Made by a program: the position numbers and the translations under genes | Source: Bog-532 sp963830385 | Lineage (GTDB): Bacteria; Actinomycetota; Actinomycetes; Streptosporangiales; Streptosporangiaceae | Assembly (NCBI GenBank): GCA_963830385.1 | Contig: CAWHMD010000009.1 | Coordinates: forward strand, 310,001 to 374,000 | DNA: 64,000 nt | Reading direction: 5' to 3' | Shown here: positions 24,813-33,456 of the stretch, in pieces | Numbering within the stretch: position 1 is the stretch's first letter | How the letters are laid out: the number at the start of each line of letters is the position of its first letter | Notes under the pieces: generated by a model | The model's database searches: none | What the model was told of the DNA's origin: nothing | The model's input: only the letters and a program-made list of their open reading frames with translations

Positions 24813-25790
24813 ATGCGACTGACGGCGCGGATTGCAACGTTCACCGTGGCCGCCGCCGTCAGCCTCGGGGCGGTCGCCGCCTGCGGGGCCAGTCCGGCCG
24901 CCACCGCCCAGGAGCCGCAGTCCGCGCCCGCCCGGTCCGCGACCCCAACGGCCAAAGCCCCCGCCAGCCCGGCCCCCCGGCTGCCGGCCAGCCCGGCCCT
25001 CCAGGTCACCGGCGCGCCCGGCGGGGTCAAGGCTAAGGGCGCGGTGCTGGCCGACGCGGCCACCGGCCAGGTGCTGTGGACCCGCACGGCCGCTGCCGAA
25101 CGGCCGATGGCCAGCGTCACCAAGGTGATGACGGCGCTGCTGGTGCTGCAGAGCGGCCACCTCGACCAGCAGATCCAGGTGCCCAAGGCCGCGTTCACCT
25201 ACGTCTGGAAGAACGGCGGCGAGAGCGCCGCCCTGCATCCGGGCGACAAGCTCACGGCGGGCGAACTGCTGGAGGCGTTGCTGCTGCCGTCGGGCGCGGA
25301 CGCCGCCTACACGCTCGCGAACTACTACGGCCCCGGGCTGACCGGGTTCGTGGCCAAGATGAACGCGGCCGCCGCCAAGATGGGCATGAACCAGACCCAC
25401 TTCACCTCGCCGGACGGGCTGCCCTACCCGACCGAGACCTCGACCTACTCCACCCCGTCGGACCTGCTCACCCTCGGCCTGGCCGCGATGCGCTACCCGG
25501 CCTTCCGGTCAATCGTGGACCAGCGCTTCTACCAGCTGAAAAAGGGGCCCGGCCACCACAACTACTGGTGGGACAACACGGACCATCTGATCGGCTCGTA
25601 TCCGGGCGCGCTCGGGATCAAGGACGGCTACACCGACAAGGCCGGGCACTGCCTGCTGTTCGAGGCGACCAGGAACGGCCGGACGCTGATCGGGGTCGTG
25701 CTCGGCAGCCCGGCCAGCGGCACCGCGGCCGGCGCCCAGGACGCCGCCCGCATGCTGAACTGGGGCTTCGGCCTGCACGGCGCTGGCTGA
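24813..25790 (+). CDS. D-alanyl-D-alanine carboxypeptidase-like lipoprotein (S11 family)
   Basis: 325 residues. Lipoprotein signal peptide with Cys24 in the lipobox (AVAAC), then an Ala/Pro-rich spacer. Catalytic SVTK at 101-104 supplies the nucleophile Ser101 and Lys104; KDG at 270-272 stands for the KTG motif. The second motif reads S-G-A at 160-162, where the family has S-x-N, so activity may be altered. The enzyme trims D-Ala from peptidoglycan stem peptides outside the membrane. Only the N-terminal catalytic domain is present. A strong hairpin follows the stop. Confidence 0.9.
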   Translation: MRLTARIATFTVAAAVSLGAVAACGASPAATAQEPQSAPARSATPTAKAPASPAPRLPASPALQVTGAPGGVKAKGAVLADAATGQVLWTRTAAAERPMASVTKVMTALLVLQSGHLDQQIQVPKAAFTYVWKNGGESAALHPGDKLTAGELLEALLLPSGADAAYTLANYYGPGLTGFVAKMNAAAAKMGMNQTHFTSPDGLPYPTETSTYSTPSDLLTLGLAAMRYPAFRSIVDQRFYQLKKGPGHHNYWWDNTDHLIGSYPGALGIKDGYTDKAGHCLLFEATRNGRTLIGVVLGSPASGTAAGAQDAARMLNWGFGLHGAG

Positions 25791-25797
25791 CCAACTG

Positions 25798-25831
25798 GCT
25801 GATCAGTCGGCTGGTCAGCCGACTGATCAGC
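25798..25831 (+). terminator. Perfect 16-bp inverted repeat after the carboxypeptidase gene
   Basis: GCTGATCAGTCGGCTG (25798-25813) and CAGCCGACTGATCAGC (25816-25831) are perfect complements around two bases. The transcript would form a very stable hairpin eight bases after the stop, so it is probably a U-less terminator; it also sits 38 bases before the next start. Confidence 0.65.
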
Positions 25832-25868
25832 GGCTTCTCACTCCCAGCCGGAAAGGGTCGCGCAGACG

Positions 25869-27230
25869 ATGCGGTCGGACGCGAGTAACAAGGATCAGGT
25901 TCAGACCGCGGCCGGGAAGCTCCGCGACACGCTCGGCGACCCCCGCCTGCAGGAGGTGATCCAGAGCGCGGCCACCCAGGTGCCGGGACCCGGTGCCCCC
26001 CGCGACAAGATCGCCGCGCTGCTGTCGGGTGACACCGAATCGATGGCCTCCTCCGGCGGCGGGGCGGCCGACGTTCCCTACCTGTCCCGCGCTCCGCTGG
26101 TCAGCATGATGCAGAGCCAGATCGAGGAGACGCTGAACGAGACCGGCGCTCCCGACCGGGGCCAGCCCACCAGCTGGTGGACCCGGCTGATCCGCGCGGC
26201 CGAGCGCCTGCTGCACATCGACCCGGGCTCGTTCACCTCCAACGACCCGGACTGGTACACCATGATCGCGCAAGGCGTGCTCGAGCGCCTGGCGGCCGGC
26301 AACGCGCCGTTCAACCCGGCCCCGGCCGAGTACGACGAGCTGACCGACGATGCCCGGCTGGTGGTGGTCGGCGACTGGGGGACCGGCCTGCCCCGGGCGA
26401 TCGACGTCGCCGCTCACATGCGCCAGGCGATCGAGGCCGGCCTGGCCAGCGGCCGTCAGGTCCACGTGCTGCACCTGGGCGACGTCTACTACTCCGGGTT
26501 CGAGAGCGAGGACCGGCGCCGGTTCCTCGACCCCTGGCCGGTCACCCCCGCCCAGGCCGCGGCCGGGGTCACCTCCTGGTCGCTGAACGGCAACCACGAC
26601 ATGTACAGCGGCGGGTTCGGCTACTTCGGCACCCTGCTGGGCGATCCGCGCTTCCGGGCCCAGCGGTCACCCGACGGCAAGCCGACCAGCTTCTTCCGGC
26701 TGCGCTCGCCGTCGTGGGACTTCATCGGGGTCGACACGGCCTGGGACACCGACGTCACCTCGGACGGCCAGATCGCGGTCCTGCAGGACCCGCAGGCCAG
26801 CTACGTGGCCGGCGTCGCCGAAGGCTCGTCCCGCAAGCTGGTGCTGTTCAGCCACCACCAGCTCGTGTCGTTCTACGACCAGGGCGACCTCGGCCCCACC
26901 CTGCCGTCCAAGCTCGCCCCGGTCCTGCGCGGGGACCGGGTGACGGCGTGGTGGTGGGGTCACGAGCACCGGGCCATCACCTACGGGACCGCCGGCGGCG
27001 TCCGCTACCCGCGCTGCCTGGGCAACGGCGGCGTGCCGATCGCGCCCGACCCGGCCCCGCCGGCCGGGTCCACCCCCGGCATCACCTGGCACAGCACCCG
27101 CACCGTGCGGGAGGACGGCCAGCTGCGGACCCGGTTCGGGTTCGCCGTGCTCGACCTCCACCCGGACCGGATCGAGGTCGCCTACGTCGACGACGACGGC
27201 TACACCGCCCATACCGAGTCCGTCACCTGA
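25869..27230 (+). CDS. Calcineurin-like metallophosphoesterase
   Basis: 453 residues. The N-terminal 120 residues are a helical region of unknown role. The phosphoesterase domain follows with all five motifs: VVVGDWGTG, HLGDVYYSG, NGNHDMYSG, LFSHHQLVS and WWWGHEHR, which bind two metal ions. No signal peptide, so it is cytoplasmic or uses another route. Substrate (cyclic nucleotide, phosphoester or other) cannot be told. ATG at 25869. Ends at a double hairpin facing the cupin gene. Confidence 0.9.
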   Translation: MRSDASNKDQVQTAAGKLRDTLGDPRLQEVIQSAATQVPGPGAPRDKIAALLSGDTESMASSGGGAADVPYLSRAPLVSMMQSQIEETLNETGAPDRGQPTSWWTRLIRAAERLLHIDPGSFTSNDPDWYTMIAQGVLERLAAGNAPFNPAPAEYDELTDDARLVVVGDWGTGLPRAIDVAAHMRQAIEAGLASGRQVHVLHLGDVYYSGFESEDRRRFLDPWPVTPAQAAAGVTSWSLNGNHDMYSGGFGYFGTLLGDPRFRAQRSPDGKPTSFFRLRSPSWDFIGVDTAWDTDVTSDGQIAVLQDPQASYVAGVAEGSSRKLVLFSHHQLVSFYDQGDLGPTLPSKLAPVLRGDRVTAWWWGHEHRAITYGTAGGVRYPRCLGNGGVPIAPDPAPPAGSTPGITWHSTRTVREDGQLRTRFGFAVLDLHPDRIEVAYVDDDGYTAHTESVT

Positions 27231-27243
27231 CACCCCCCGCCCC

Positions 27244-27314
27244 GTCTACCTGCCGGCCCCTGCACGGCAGGTAGACGCCAGGGACCGGAGCAGCCCCCTC
27301 CAGACTGCTCCGGT
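27244..27314. terminator. Double hairpin between convergent genes
   Basis: First hairpin: GTCTACCTGCCG (27244-27255) and CGGCAGGTAGAC (27265-27276), perfect 12-bp arms, 9-base loop. Second: ACCGGAGCAG (27284-27293) and CTGCTCCGGT (27305-27314), perfect 10-bp arms. Placed just after the phosphoesterase stop and facing the cupin stop, they form a probable bidirectional terminator. Confidence 0.75.
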
Positions 27315-27322
27315 ACCTGCTG

Positions 27323-27841
27323 TCATGTGGTCAGCTCGGCCACCACCTGCTGGGCGGTGAGCTCGTGACCGTGGGTCCCGCGCATGTGCTCCCGGATCGC
27401 CGCGACCAGCTGACCGAACTGCTCGTCGCTGGCCACCCGGAACTCCACTCCGCACGGGCAGCGGCCCACGTGCCCGGCCACCGCCCGGCCGGTGAACGCG
27501 ACGTCGAGCGCGACGCACGGCTCGTCGCCCTCCACCCAGGCGTCGTGCCCGGCCGACACCACGTGCGCGTCGCCCGGCCCGAAGCCGTATTCGCGGCCGT
27601 CATCCATCCGGGCGCGGAACCGGCCGGACAGGATGAACCCGGTCCGGGCCGCCTGGCAGGCGTCCGTTCCGACGACCGGCTTGACGTGGGTCGACCACTT
27701 CCAGCCGGGCTGGTACACGGTGCGGGCGATCGTCACGCCCGGCAGGTTGACCACGTTGAGCGACGCGTGTTCGTACGCGTGCCGCTCATCAGGCGTTTCG
27801 ATGTTCCTGACCGCCACGATGGATTTCGTAGCTTCGAGCAT
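27323..27841 (-). CDS. Cupin-domain protein with DUF1059-like C-terminus
   Basis: 172 residues. Cupin barrel: YQPGWKWSTHVKPVVG gives the first metal histidine and GFGPGDAHVVSAGHDAWVEG the second motif region. After residue 125 a small domain with CPCGVEF followed by ASDEQFGQLVAAIREHMRGTH matches the DUF1059 pattern with a Cys pair and C-terminal histidines. Likely a small-molecule or metal binding protein; no enzymatic role can be assigned. Downstream of the LuxR ATPase gene on the same strand, about 95 bp apart. Confidence 0.82.
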   Translation of the reverse strand: MLEATKSIVAVRNIETPDERHAYEHASLNVVNLPGVTIARTVYQPGWKWSTHVKPVVGTDACQAARTGFILSGRFRARMDDGREYGFGPGDAHVVSAGHDAWVEGDEPCVALDVAFTGRAVAGHVGRCPCGVEFRVASDEQFGQLVAAIREHMRGTHGHELTAQQVVAELTT

Positions 27842-27935
27842 CTGGTGGACCTTCCCCCGAGTTCGGCTGGCCAGCCCAGCGTGCCAGCCGGGCCACCACC
27901 GTCACATCGGGAAGAACACGTAAATGCCGGCGCCA

Positions 27936-30698
27936 CTACGTAGTGGTCTGGGCGGTCGCCACCAGGCCGGTCCGGGAACGCGCGCCGGTCTTGCGCAGCA
28001 GGCTCTCGACGTGCTTTTCCACCGTGCGGGGGGACAGGTTCAGCTGCGCCGCGATCTGCTTGTTGGCCAGCCCGCCGGCCACCAGCCGGAGCACGTCCGC
28101 CTCCCGGGCGGTGATGCCCGCCGCCTCCCAGGGATTGGCCTGGGTGTCCTTGAGCAGCTCGCGGCAGCGCTCGGCCAGCCGGGGCAGGCCACGGTCGCCG
28201 AAACCGGTCTCGGCCGCGGCCAGCCAGCGGGCCGGTTCGCCCCACCCGTCGGCCAGCGCGGCCGGGGCGGCGCAATACCGGGCCAGCTCGGCCCAGCCCT
28301 CGCAGTTGGTGAAGCCGGCGTCGCAGGCGGCCGCCAGCTCCCCGGCGCGCTGCCGCTGCCCGGCCCGCCCGGCCAGGATCGCCTCGGCGTAGCCGATGAG
28401 GCTGCGGTTCATCCGGAACGCGCCGACGCCCAGGCGGCGGGCCTCCTCGATCGCCCGGCCCGCCCGGTGATCGCCCTGGGCGGCCAGCAGCAGCGGCCAC
28501 AGCGCCCGCAGCCCGGCCGGCTCGGCGTGCGGGAGCCGGGCCAGGATCGCCATCCCGTGGGCGTAGGGCTCGGTGGCCGCGGCGGCGTCCCCGCCGAGCA
28601 GGGCCAGTGCTCCCCGGGCGGCCCAGCAGATAGCGTCGACGACCGGGTCATCGGGGTCGGCGGCGGTGGCCTGGGCGGCGTAGTGCTTGGTCTGCTCGGC
28701 GTCGGCCCGCATGCTGGCGCTGCCGGTCAGCACGGCCAGCGCCTTGGCCCGCACCTGGTCCAGGCCGAGCCGCTCGGCCAGCGCGACCGCGTCGCGGGCG
28801 TGCGCGTCGCAGGTGTCCAGGTCCCACCGGCAGGTGAAGGCCGCGGCCAGCTGCAGATCCAGGATCGCCACCGTGCTCAGCGCGCCCATCTGCTCGGCCG
28901 CCAGCCGCGCCTGGGACAGCCGCCTGGTCCCGGCGTGGTCGAACATGTCGATGGTGCCGAGCTCGTGCAGGGCGCGCAGCCGGGCCAGCGGCAGGCCAGC
29001 CGTCTCCGCGGTGACCAGCGCGCGCTCGAACGCGGCCCGGGCGGCCGGCAGGTCGTGCAGCCGGTGGCTGCGGCCGATGAGCTCCAGCGCGTGACAGCAC
29101 ACCTCCGGGTCGACGCCCTCGGTGGCGAGCACCTTTTCCGCTAGTGACCGGGCCTCATCGAGGTCATCGGCGGCGAACGCGACCTCCGCGTCGAGGACGC
29201 CCATCCGGGTCCGCACCCCGGCCGGGGGTCCGGCGCCGGCCAGCCGCCGGGCGGCGCCAAGGTGGTGCCGGGCCATCGGCCAGCGGGAGGCGCCGACCGC
29301 GGCCTGGCTGAGGCAGAGGTGGACCTCGGTCCGCAGGTCGGCCGCCTCGGCCCCCAGCCGGGTGATGAGCTGGCCGCCGGCCGCGGCCGCCTCCTCGACC
29401 CGTCCCGCCAGGGCCAGCGCCTGCACCAGGGCCAGCTCGGCCTGCTCCCGCTCGGCGGTGCCTTCCAGCAGGTCGGCCGCGCGCTGGAGGGTGCCGATGG
29501 CGGTGGCCAGCGTGCCCCAGGCCAGCGCCTGGCGGCCGGACTCGCTCAGCAGCAGCCCGGCCCGGCGGCGGTCCCCGGCCCGGCTGGCCAGCTCGACGGC
29601 CAGCTCGCGGGCGCGGCCGTCCAGGGTCCCAGGGGCGTTGTCGAGAACGGCCAGCGCGGCGGCCGCCAGCGCCCGCTGGCGGGGCGGCAGCATCGTGTCG
29701 AGCACCGCCTCGCGGGTCAGCGCGTGCCGGAACCGGAAGGCGGTGCCGTCCGCGCTCACCAGGAGCTGCCCGACCGCGATCTCGAGCGTCTCCGCCACCA
29801 GGCCCGCATCCCGGCCGCTGACCGCGGGCAGCAGGTCCCAGTCGAAGTGGCGGCCGAGGATGGCGGCGGCCTCGATCACCGCCCGCTGCCCGGGGCTGAA
29901 CGCGGCCAGCCGCTCGCGGATCGTCTCGGTGAACGACTCCGGCAGCCCGGGCGACGCTAGCAGGTCCTCCACCAGCAGCGGCACCCCCTCGGCGGAGGCC
30001 TGCACCCGGCGCAGCAGCCCGGCGTCGGCGTCCGGTACGCAGGCCCGGACCATGCGGGCCATGTCGGCGTCGCTCAGCCGGTCGAGGCTGAGGTGCCGCA
30101 CCCCGGGGCGGCCACGCTGGCGCCGGGTCACGTCCAGGGCGGCCGACGGCTGGCTGGCCCGCAGGGTCAGCACGCACAGCAGCGACTCGCCCTCGAGGTG
30201 GTCGCCGAGGTACTCCATCAGCGCGACGGTGTCCGGATCGGCCCAGTGCAGGTCCTCCAGGACTATGACCAGGCCCCGCGGGGCGAGGCGGCGCAGCAGC
30301 TGGATCAGCGCCTCACCGCGGATCGCGGGCGGCACCTCACCGCTGGCCGGAGCCGGGCTGGTGATCCCCGGCAGCAGCGCGGCCAGCGCGGGCAGCCACG
30401 GCTCCATCGACGGGTCGCCGGGCAGGCCCTGGTCCCGCAGCAGTTCCGCCAGCGCCTCGGTCAGCGGCCGGTACGCCGCGGTCTCGGCCTGCGGCACCGC
30501 CCGGCCGGTGACGACGCGGGCACCCCGGCTGGACGCGCGGCTGGCGGTCTCCACAGCCAGCCGCGACTTACCGATCCCCGGCTCACCGGTGATCACCACA
30601 CACCCGCCGTGGCCGGCGAGCGCCGCCGTCAGGGCCGCGTCGACAGCCGCCAGCTCGGCGTCCCTGCCGATTACGACCGGGCACATAACCTGCGCCAT
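27936..30698 (-). CDS. Large ATP-binding LuxR-family regulator (LAL/MalT-like)
   Basis: 920 residues. N-terminal AAA/STAND ATPase with Walker A GEPGIGKSR at 38-46 and VIVLEDLHWADPDTVALME as Walker B region; a long helical TPR-like middle of about 550 residues; and a C-terminal LuxR HTH (ITAREADVLRLVAGGLANKQIAAQLNLSPRTVEKHVESL). Such regulators switch on when a ligand binds the TPR/ATPase part, often controlling catabolic or antibiotic genes. No target is evident; the cupin gene downstream on the same strand and the divergent DUF5995/P450 region are possible. Internal sequence is strongly Ala/Arg/Leu biased. Confidence 0.93.
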   Translation of the reverse strand: MAQVMCPVVIGRDAELAAVDAALTAALAGHGGCVVITGEPGIGKSRLAVETASRASSRGARVVTGRAVPQAETAAYRPLTEALAELLRDQGLPGDPSMEPWLPALAALLPGITSPAPASGEVPPAIRGEALIQLLRRLAPRGLVIVLEDLHWADPDTVALMEYLGDHLEGESLLCVLTLRASQPSAALDVTRRQRGRPGVRHLSLDRLSDADMARMVRACVPDADAGLLRRVQASAEGVPLLVEDLLASPGLPESFTETIRERLAAFSPGQRAVIEAAAILGRHFDWDLLPAVSGRDAGLVAETLEIAVGQLLVSADGTAFRFRHALTREAVLDTMLPPRQRALAAAALAVLDNAPGTLDGRARELAVELASRAGDRRRAGLLLSESGRQALAWGTLATAIGTLQRAADLLEGTAEREQAELALVQALALAGRVEEAAAAGGQLITRLGAEAADLRTEVHLCLSQAAVGASRWPMARHHLGAARRLAGAGPPAGVRTRMGVLDAEVAFAADDLDEARSLAEKVLATEGVDPEVCCHALELIGRSHRLHDLPAARAAFERALVTAETAGLPLARLRALHELGTIDMFDHAGTRRLSQARLAAEQMGALSTVAILDLQLAAAFTCRWDLDTCDAHARDAVALAERLGLDQVRAKALAVLTGSASMRADAEQTKHYAAQATAADPDDPVVDAICWAARGALALLGGDAAAATEPYAHGMAILARLPHAEPAGLRALWPLLLAAQGDHRAGRAIEEARRLGVGAFRMNRSLIGYAEAILAGRAGQRQRAGELAAACDAGFTNCEGWAELARYCAAPAALADGWGEPARWLAAAETGFGDRGLPRLAERCRELLKDTQANPWEAAGITAREADVLRLVAGGLANKQIAAQLNLSPRTVEKHVESLLRKTGARSRTGLVATAQTTT

Positions 30699-30752
30699 TG
30701 GTCCATTCTTGCAGCATTTCCCGATGGCGGCAGGACTCCTGCCGAGCCGTTT

Positions 30753-31436
30753 TCAGACTGCGACCAGCAACAGCCGGCTGGCCATTTCCGTCGCGGTCGC
30801 CAGACCGCCCATGAAAAGCCTTTGCGCGTAGTCCTCATTGCGCAGCGTCCACAGCAGCAGCGAGTTGTTCCACGCCAGGTCGCGTGCGCAGTTCATGGTC
30901 CAGTTACAGGTCAGCGTGGCCACCGCCGACACGTGCCGGTCGATGGCCCGCTCGGTCGGGTCTTCGAACGCCTGCCGGATGGCCTGCTCGGCCGCGTCCA
31001 GCAGCCGGTCCACCTTCGTGTAGTCCTGGTAATGCGGGTCAGCGTCCGGCGCGGTGGCCAGCGCGATGCAGGTACGGACCACCGCTTCGGGCAGGTCATG
31101 GTTGATATGGGCGTTCATGCCCGCCAGGGCGAACTGGATCTCCTCGATCCCCGGCTCGGCCCGCTTCTCCACCAGCGGCCGCCAGGCCTGCGGCACCGCC
31201 TGCGGGTCCCCCGCCAGGTCGGCCGCCTCGAAGTACAAGTTGGCGAACACGACATCCAGCTCGGTCATGAACGCCGGGTCGGCGTAGAAGTTCTGCTCCA
31301 GCTGGGCGTTGACCTGCCTGGTCACGTCCAGGTACATCCGGTTGAAGCACGCCAGCCCGTCGCTGGCGGGCAGCGCCGCGTCGATCGCCTCCATCCGCGC
31401 GATCGCCTCGGCGATCGAGTTCACCGGCCCGGACAT
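30753..31436 (-). CDS. DUF5995 family protein
   Basis: About 227 residues from ATG 31436 (MSGPVNSIAEAIARMEAID), preferred over a longer start at 31514 that adds an Arg-rich tail. All-helical, soluble protein: GLACFNRMYLDVTRQVN, FMTELDVVFANLYFEA, FALAGMNAHINHDLPEAVV and LTCNWTMNCARDLAWNN. The Asn/His pair NAHINHDLP is the family's hallmark and could bind metal. Function unknown. 54 bp after this gene the LuxR-family ATPase begins on the same strand. Confidence 0.8.
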   Translation of the reverse strand: MSGPVNSIAEAIARMEAIDAALPASDGLACFNRMYLDVTRQVNAQLEQNFYADPAFMTELDVVFANLYFEAADLAGDPQAVPQAWRPLVEKRAEPGIEEIQFALAGMNAHINHDLPEAVVRTCIALATAPDADPHYQDYTKVDRLLDAAEQAIRQAFEDPTERAIDRHVSAVATLTCNWTMNCARDLAWNNSLLLWTLRNEDYAQRLFMGGLATATEMASRLLLVAV

Positions 31437-31617
31437 GGCAGTCACTATACGGTCGCCGCGCCCGGCAATTTGGCCATATCGGGGGCCCGGCCGCATTTGC
31501 CGACCGGTGACCATCCGAGTTCCGCAAACGATTGTGAGGGAAAACCCGAAAACGTCTTACCGCACGGCGCCTTTAGTGATCCCGGCTTCGATGACCAGGG
31601 TGAGCGTCACCGACGGC

Positions 31618-31647
31618 TTGACAGTGCGACCGGGGATGCCACATGTT
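31618..31647 (+). promoter_or_regulatory. Candidate promoter of the P450 remnant
   Basis: TTGACA (31618-31623) is a consensus -35; CATGTT (31642-31647) 18 bases later could be a weak -10. It would start transcription near 31655, upstream of the GTG at 31694. Confidence 0.35.
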
Positions 31648-31693
31648 CGTAGATGTCAGTTTGAATATCATATTCCACCCCGGAGTCAGCCGC

Positions 31694-32831
31694 GTGTCAG
31701 ACCTCACCGATCGGTCGCTGCCCAGCCTGATGTCGACCCCTGCCTACCAGGCGTTCTGCCGGGTGGAGCTGGCTCAGCCGTATGAGCTGCTGGACGAGCT
31801 GCGGTCGATCGCGCCCGTGCACTGGAGCCCGATCCTGCAGGCCTGGGTGATCACGAGCTACGAGGGGGTCATGGCTGCCCTCCGGCATCCGCAGCTCGCG
31901 AACGACCGGTCGGAGATCAACGCGCGCGGGATCCCGGCCCCCCAGCTTCCCGAGTACGAATCGCTCATCTCCCACATCAGCAACTGGCTCGGCTTCACCG
32001 ACCCGCCCAAGCACTCGCGCCTGCGCAAGCTCGCCCGCAGCATGCTGAACCCGGCGCTCGCGGTCACCTTCAAGCCCTGGATCACCGACTACGTCCGGGC
32101 CACGATCACCGGGATCCGCCGGGAGGAGCACGTCGATCTCCTCGAGCGGTTCGCGCTGCGGCTTCCGCTGGATCTGATCTGCGCGGCGGGCGCTCGAAGA
32201 CATGTTCCGGGCGCTGATCAGGGAGAAGCAGCAGCGCCCGGCCGACGACCTGCTGACGCGGCTGGTGGACTCCGCGGGGGAGGGGGCGATCTCGGACCAG
32301 GAGCTCATCGGCCTGTCGGTGTTCTTCCTCGCCGCGGGCTACGGGACCGCCCGCAGCATGCTCGCGAACGGCCTCTACCTGCTGATGACGCACCCGGCGC
32401 AGGCGCAGCGGCTGACCCGGGAGCCCGAACTGATCGAACCCGCGGTCGAGGAGGTGCTCCGCTACGAGAGCCCGATACCGATGGCGTCCCGCCTCGCGCA
32501 GGCGGACCTGACCCTGCTGGGCGCGGAGGTCCGGGCGGGCGACTCCGTCATTATTCATCTGGCCGGCGCGAACCGGGATCCGGCGATGGTCGGGAACGCC
32601 GCGACGTTCGACGTCAGCCGCACCAGCAATCGCCATCTCGCGTTCGGGCGGGGCCCGCACTTCTGCCTCGGGGCCCCGCTCGCCCGGGTCGAGGCGGCCG
32701 TTGTCTTCCAGGAGCTGGGGCCTGTCCTGCCGCAGCTCGCGCTCGACAACCCGGACGTGACGTGGCGCACGGGTGACATGAGCGACCGTTGCGTCACCGA
32801 GCTGAAGGCGTCCTGGACCAGCCCCGACTGA
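31694..32831 (+). pseudogene. Cytochrome P450 remnant with internal deletion and frameshift
   Basis: Two frames carry one P450. From GTG 31694 the N-terminal half reads through PVHWSPILQAWVITSYEG, WLGFTDPPKHSRLRKLARSM and RFALRLPLDLIC, then loses homology near 32183. The C-terminal half continues in another frame from about 32187: LEDMFRALIREKQQRPADDL, then EEVLRYESP (ExxR) and FGRGPHFCLGAPLAR (heme cysteine). Roughly 50 residues expected between the halves are missing, so this is a deletion plus frameshift, not a simple sequencing slip. The I-helix reads AAGYGTAR instead of AG-x-[DE]-T-T, so oxygen activation would already be impaired. Its last 90 bases are duplicated at 39484. Confidence 0.8.
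32742..32831 (+). repeat. 90-bp repeat, copy A (end of the P450 remnant)
   Basis: This stretch recurs at 39484-39573 with five base differences in 90. It encodes the final 29 residues of the P450 and its stop. Confidence 0.9.
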
Positions 32832-32904
32832 CGGCCCCACCAATTCGCGCAAAAAGACCCACGAGAGCGAGCAGCAAAACGCACTGCCGCGCGTCTTTAC
32901 TTAC

Positions 32905-33456
32905 ATGGACTTCGATGACCGGGGTGTGGTGGACGAGATCCACTTCCCCGGTTCACTCCGGCGCCCCGAGGACGCCGAGGCGGCGGTCCGGGCGCTCTAT
33001 CAGGCGCACGCGCTCGGCCTGATCCGGCTGGCCTACGTCATGCTCGGCGACCGGCCCGAGGCCGAAGACGTCGTCCAGGACGCCTTCTGCGGCCTGTACC
33101 GGCACTGGGAGCACCTGGCCGGCCCGGACCGGGCGCTGGCCTACGTGCGGTCCTCGGTGCTGAACGGCTGCCGGTCGACGCTGCGGCGCCGGGCGGTGCG
33201 GCGCGCGCTGGTGACCTTCCAGCGCCCCGCCGTCTCGGCCGAATCCTCGGTGCTGAGCAACGAGGAACGCCACGAAGTGATGGAGTCGATCCGGCGGCTG
33301 CCCGCCCGCCAGCGCGAGGTCGTCGTGCTGCGCTTCTACCTCGACCTCGCCGACGACGAGATCGCCCAGGTCATGGGCATCCGGCCGGGCACCGTCCGGT
33401 CGGCCGCGGCCCGCGCCCTGGAAACCCTCGGCCGCGCGCTGAAGGAGCCGTCATGA
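32905..33456 (+). CDS. ECF-type RNA polymerase sigma factor
   Basis: 183 residues. Region 2: ALYQAHALGLIRLAYVMLGD then AEDVVQDAFCGLYRHW, binding the -10 element and core enzyme. Region 4: LPARQREVVVLRFYLDLADD then EIAQVMGIRPGTVRSAAARAL, the -35-binding HTH. It resembles SigE-type factors of actinomycetes paired with a membrane protein. Its TGA overlaps the ATG of the next gene (ATGA), so the two are translationally coupled, as is typical of a sigma factor and its regulator. Confidence 0.93.
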   Translation: MDFDDRGVVDEIHFPGSLRRPEDAEAAVRALYQAHALGLIRLAYVMLGDRPEAEDVVQDAFCGLYRHWEHLAGPDRALAYVRSSVLNGCRSTLRRRAVRRALVTFQRPAVSAESSVLSNEERHEVMESIRRLPARQREVVVLRFYLDLADDEIAQVMGIRPGTVRSAAARALETLGRALKEPS

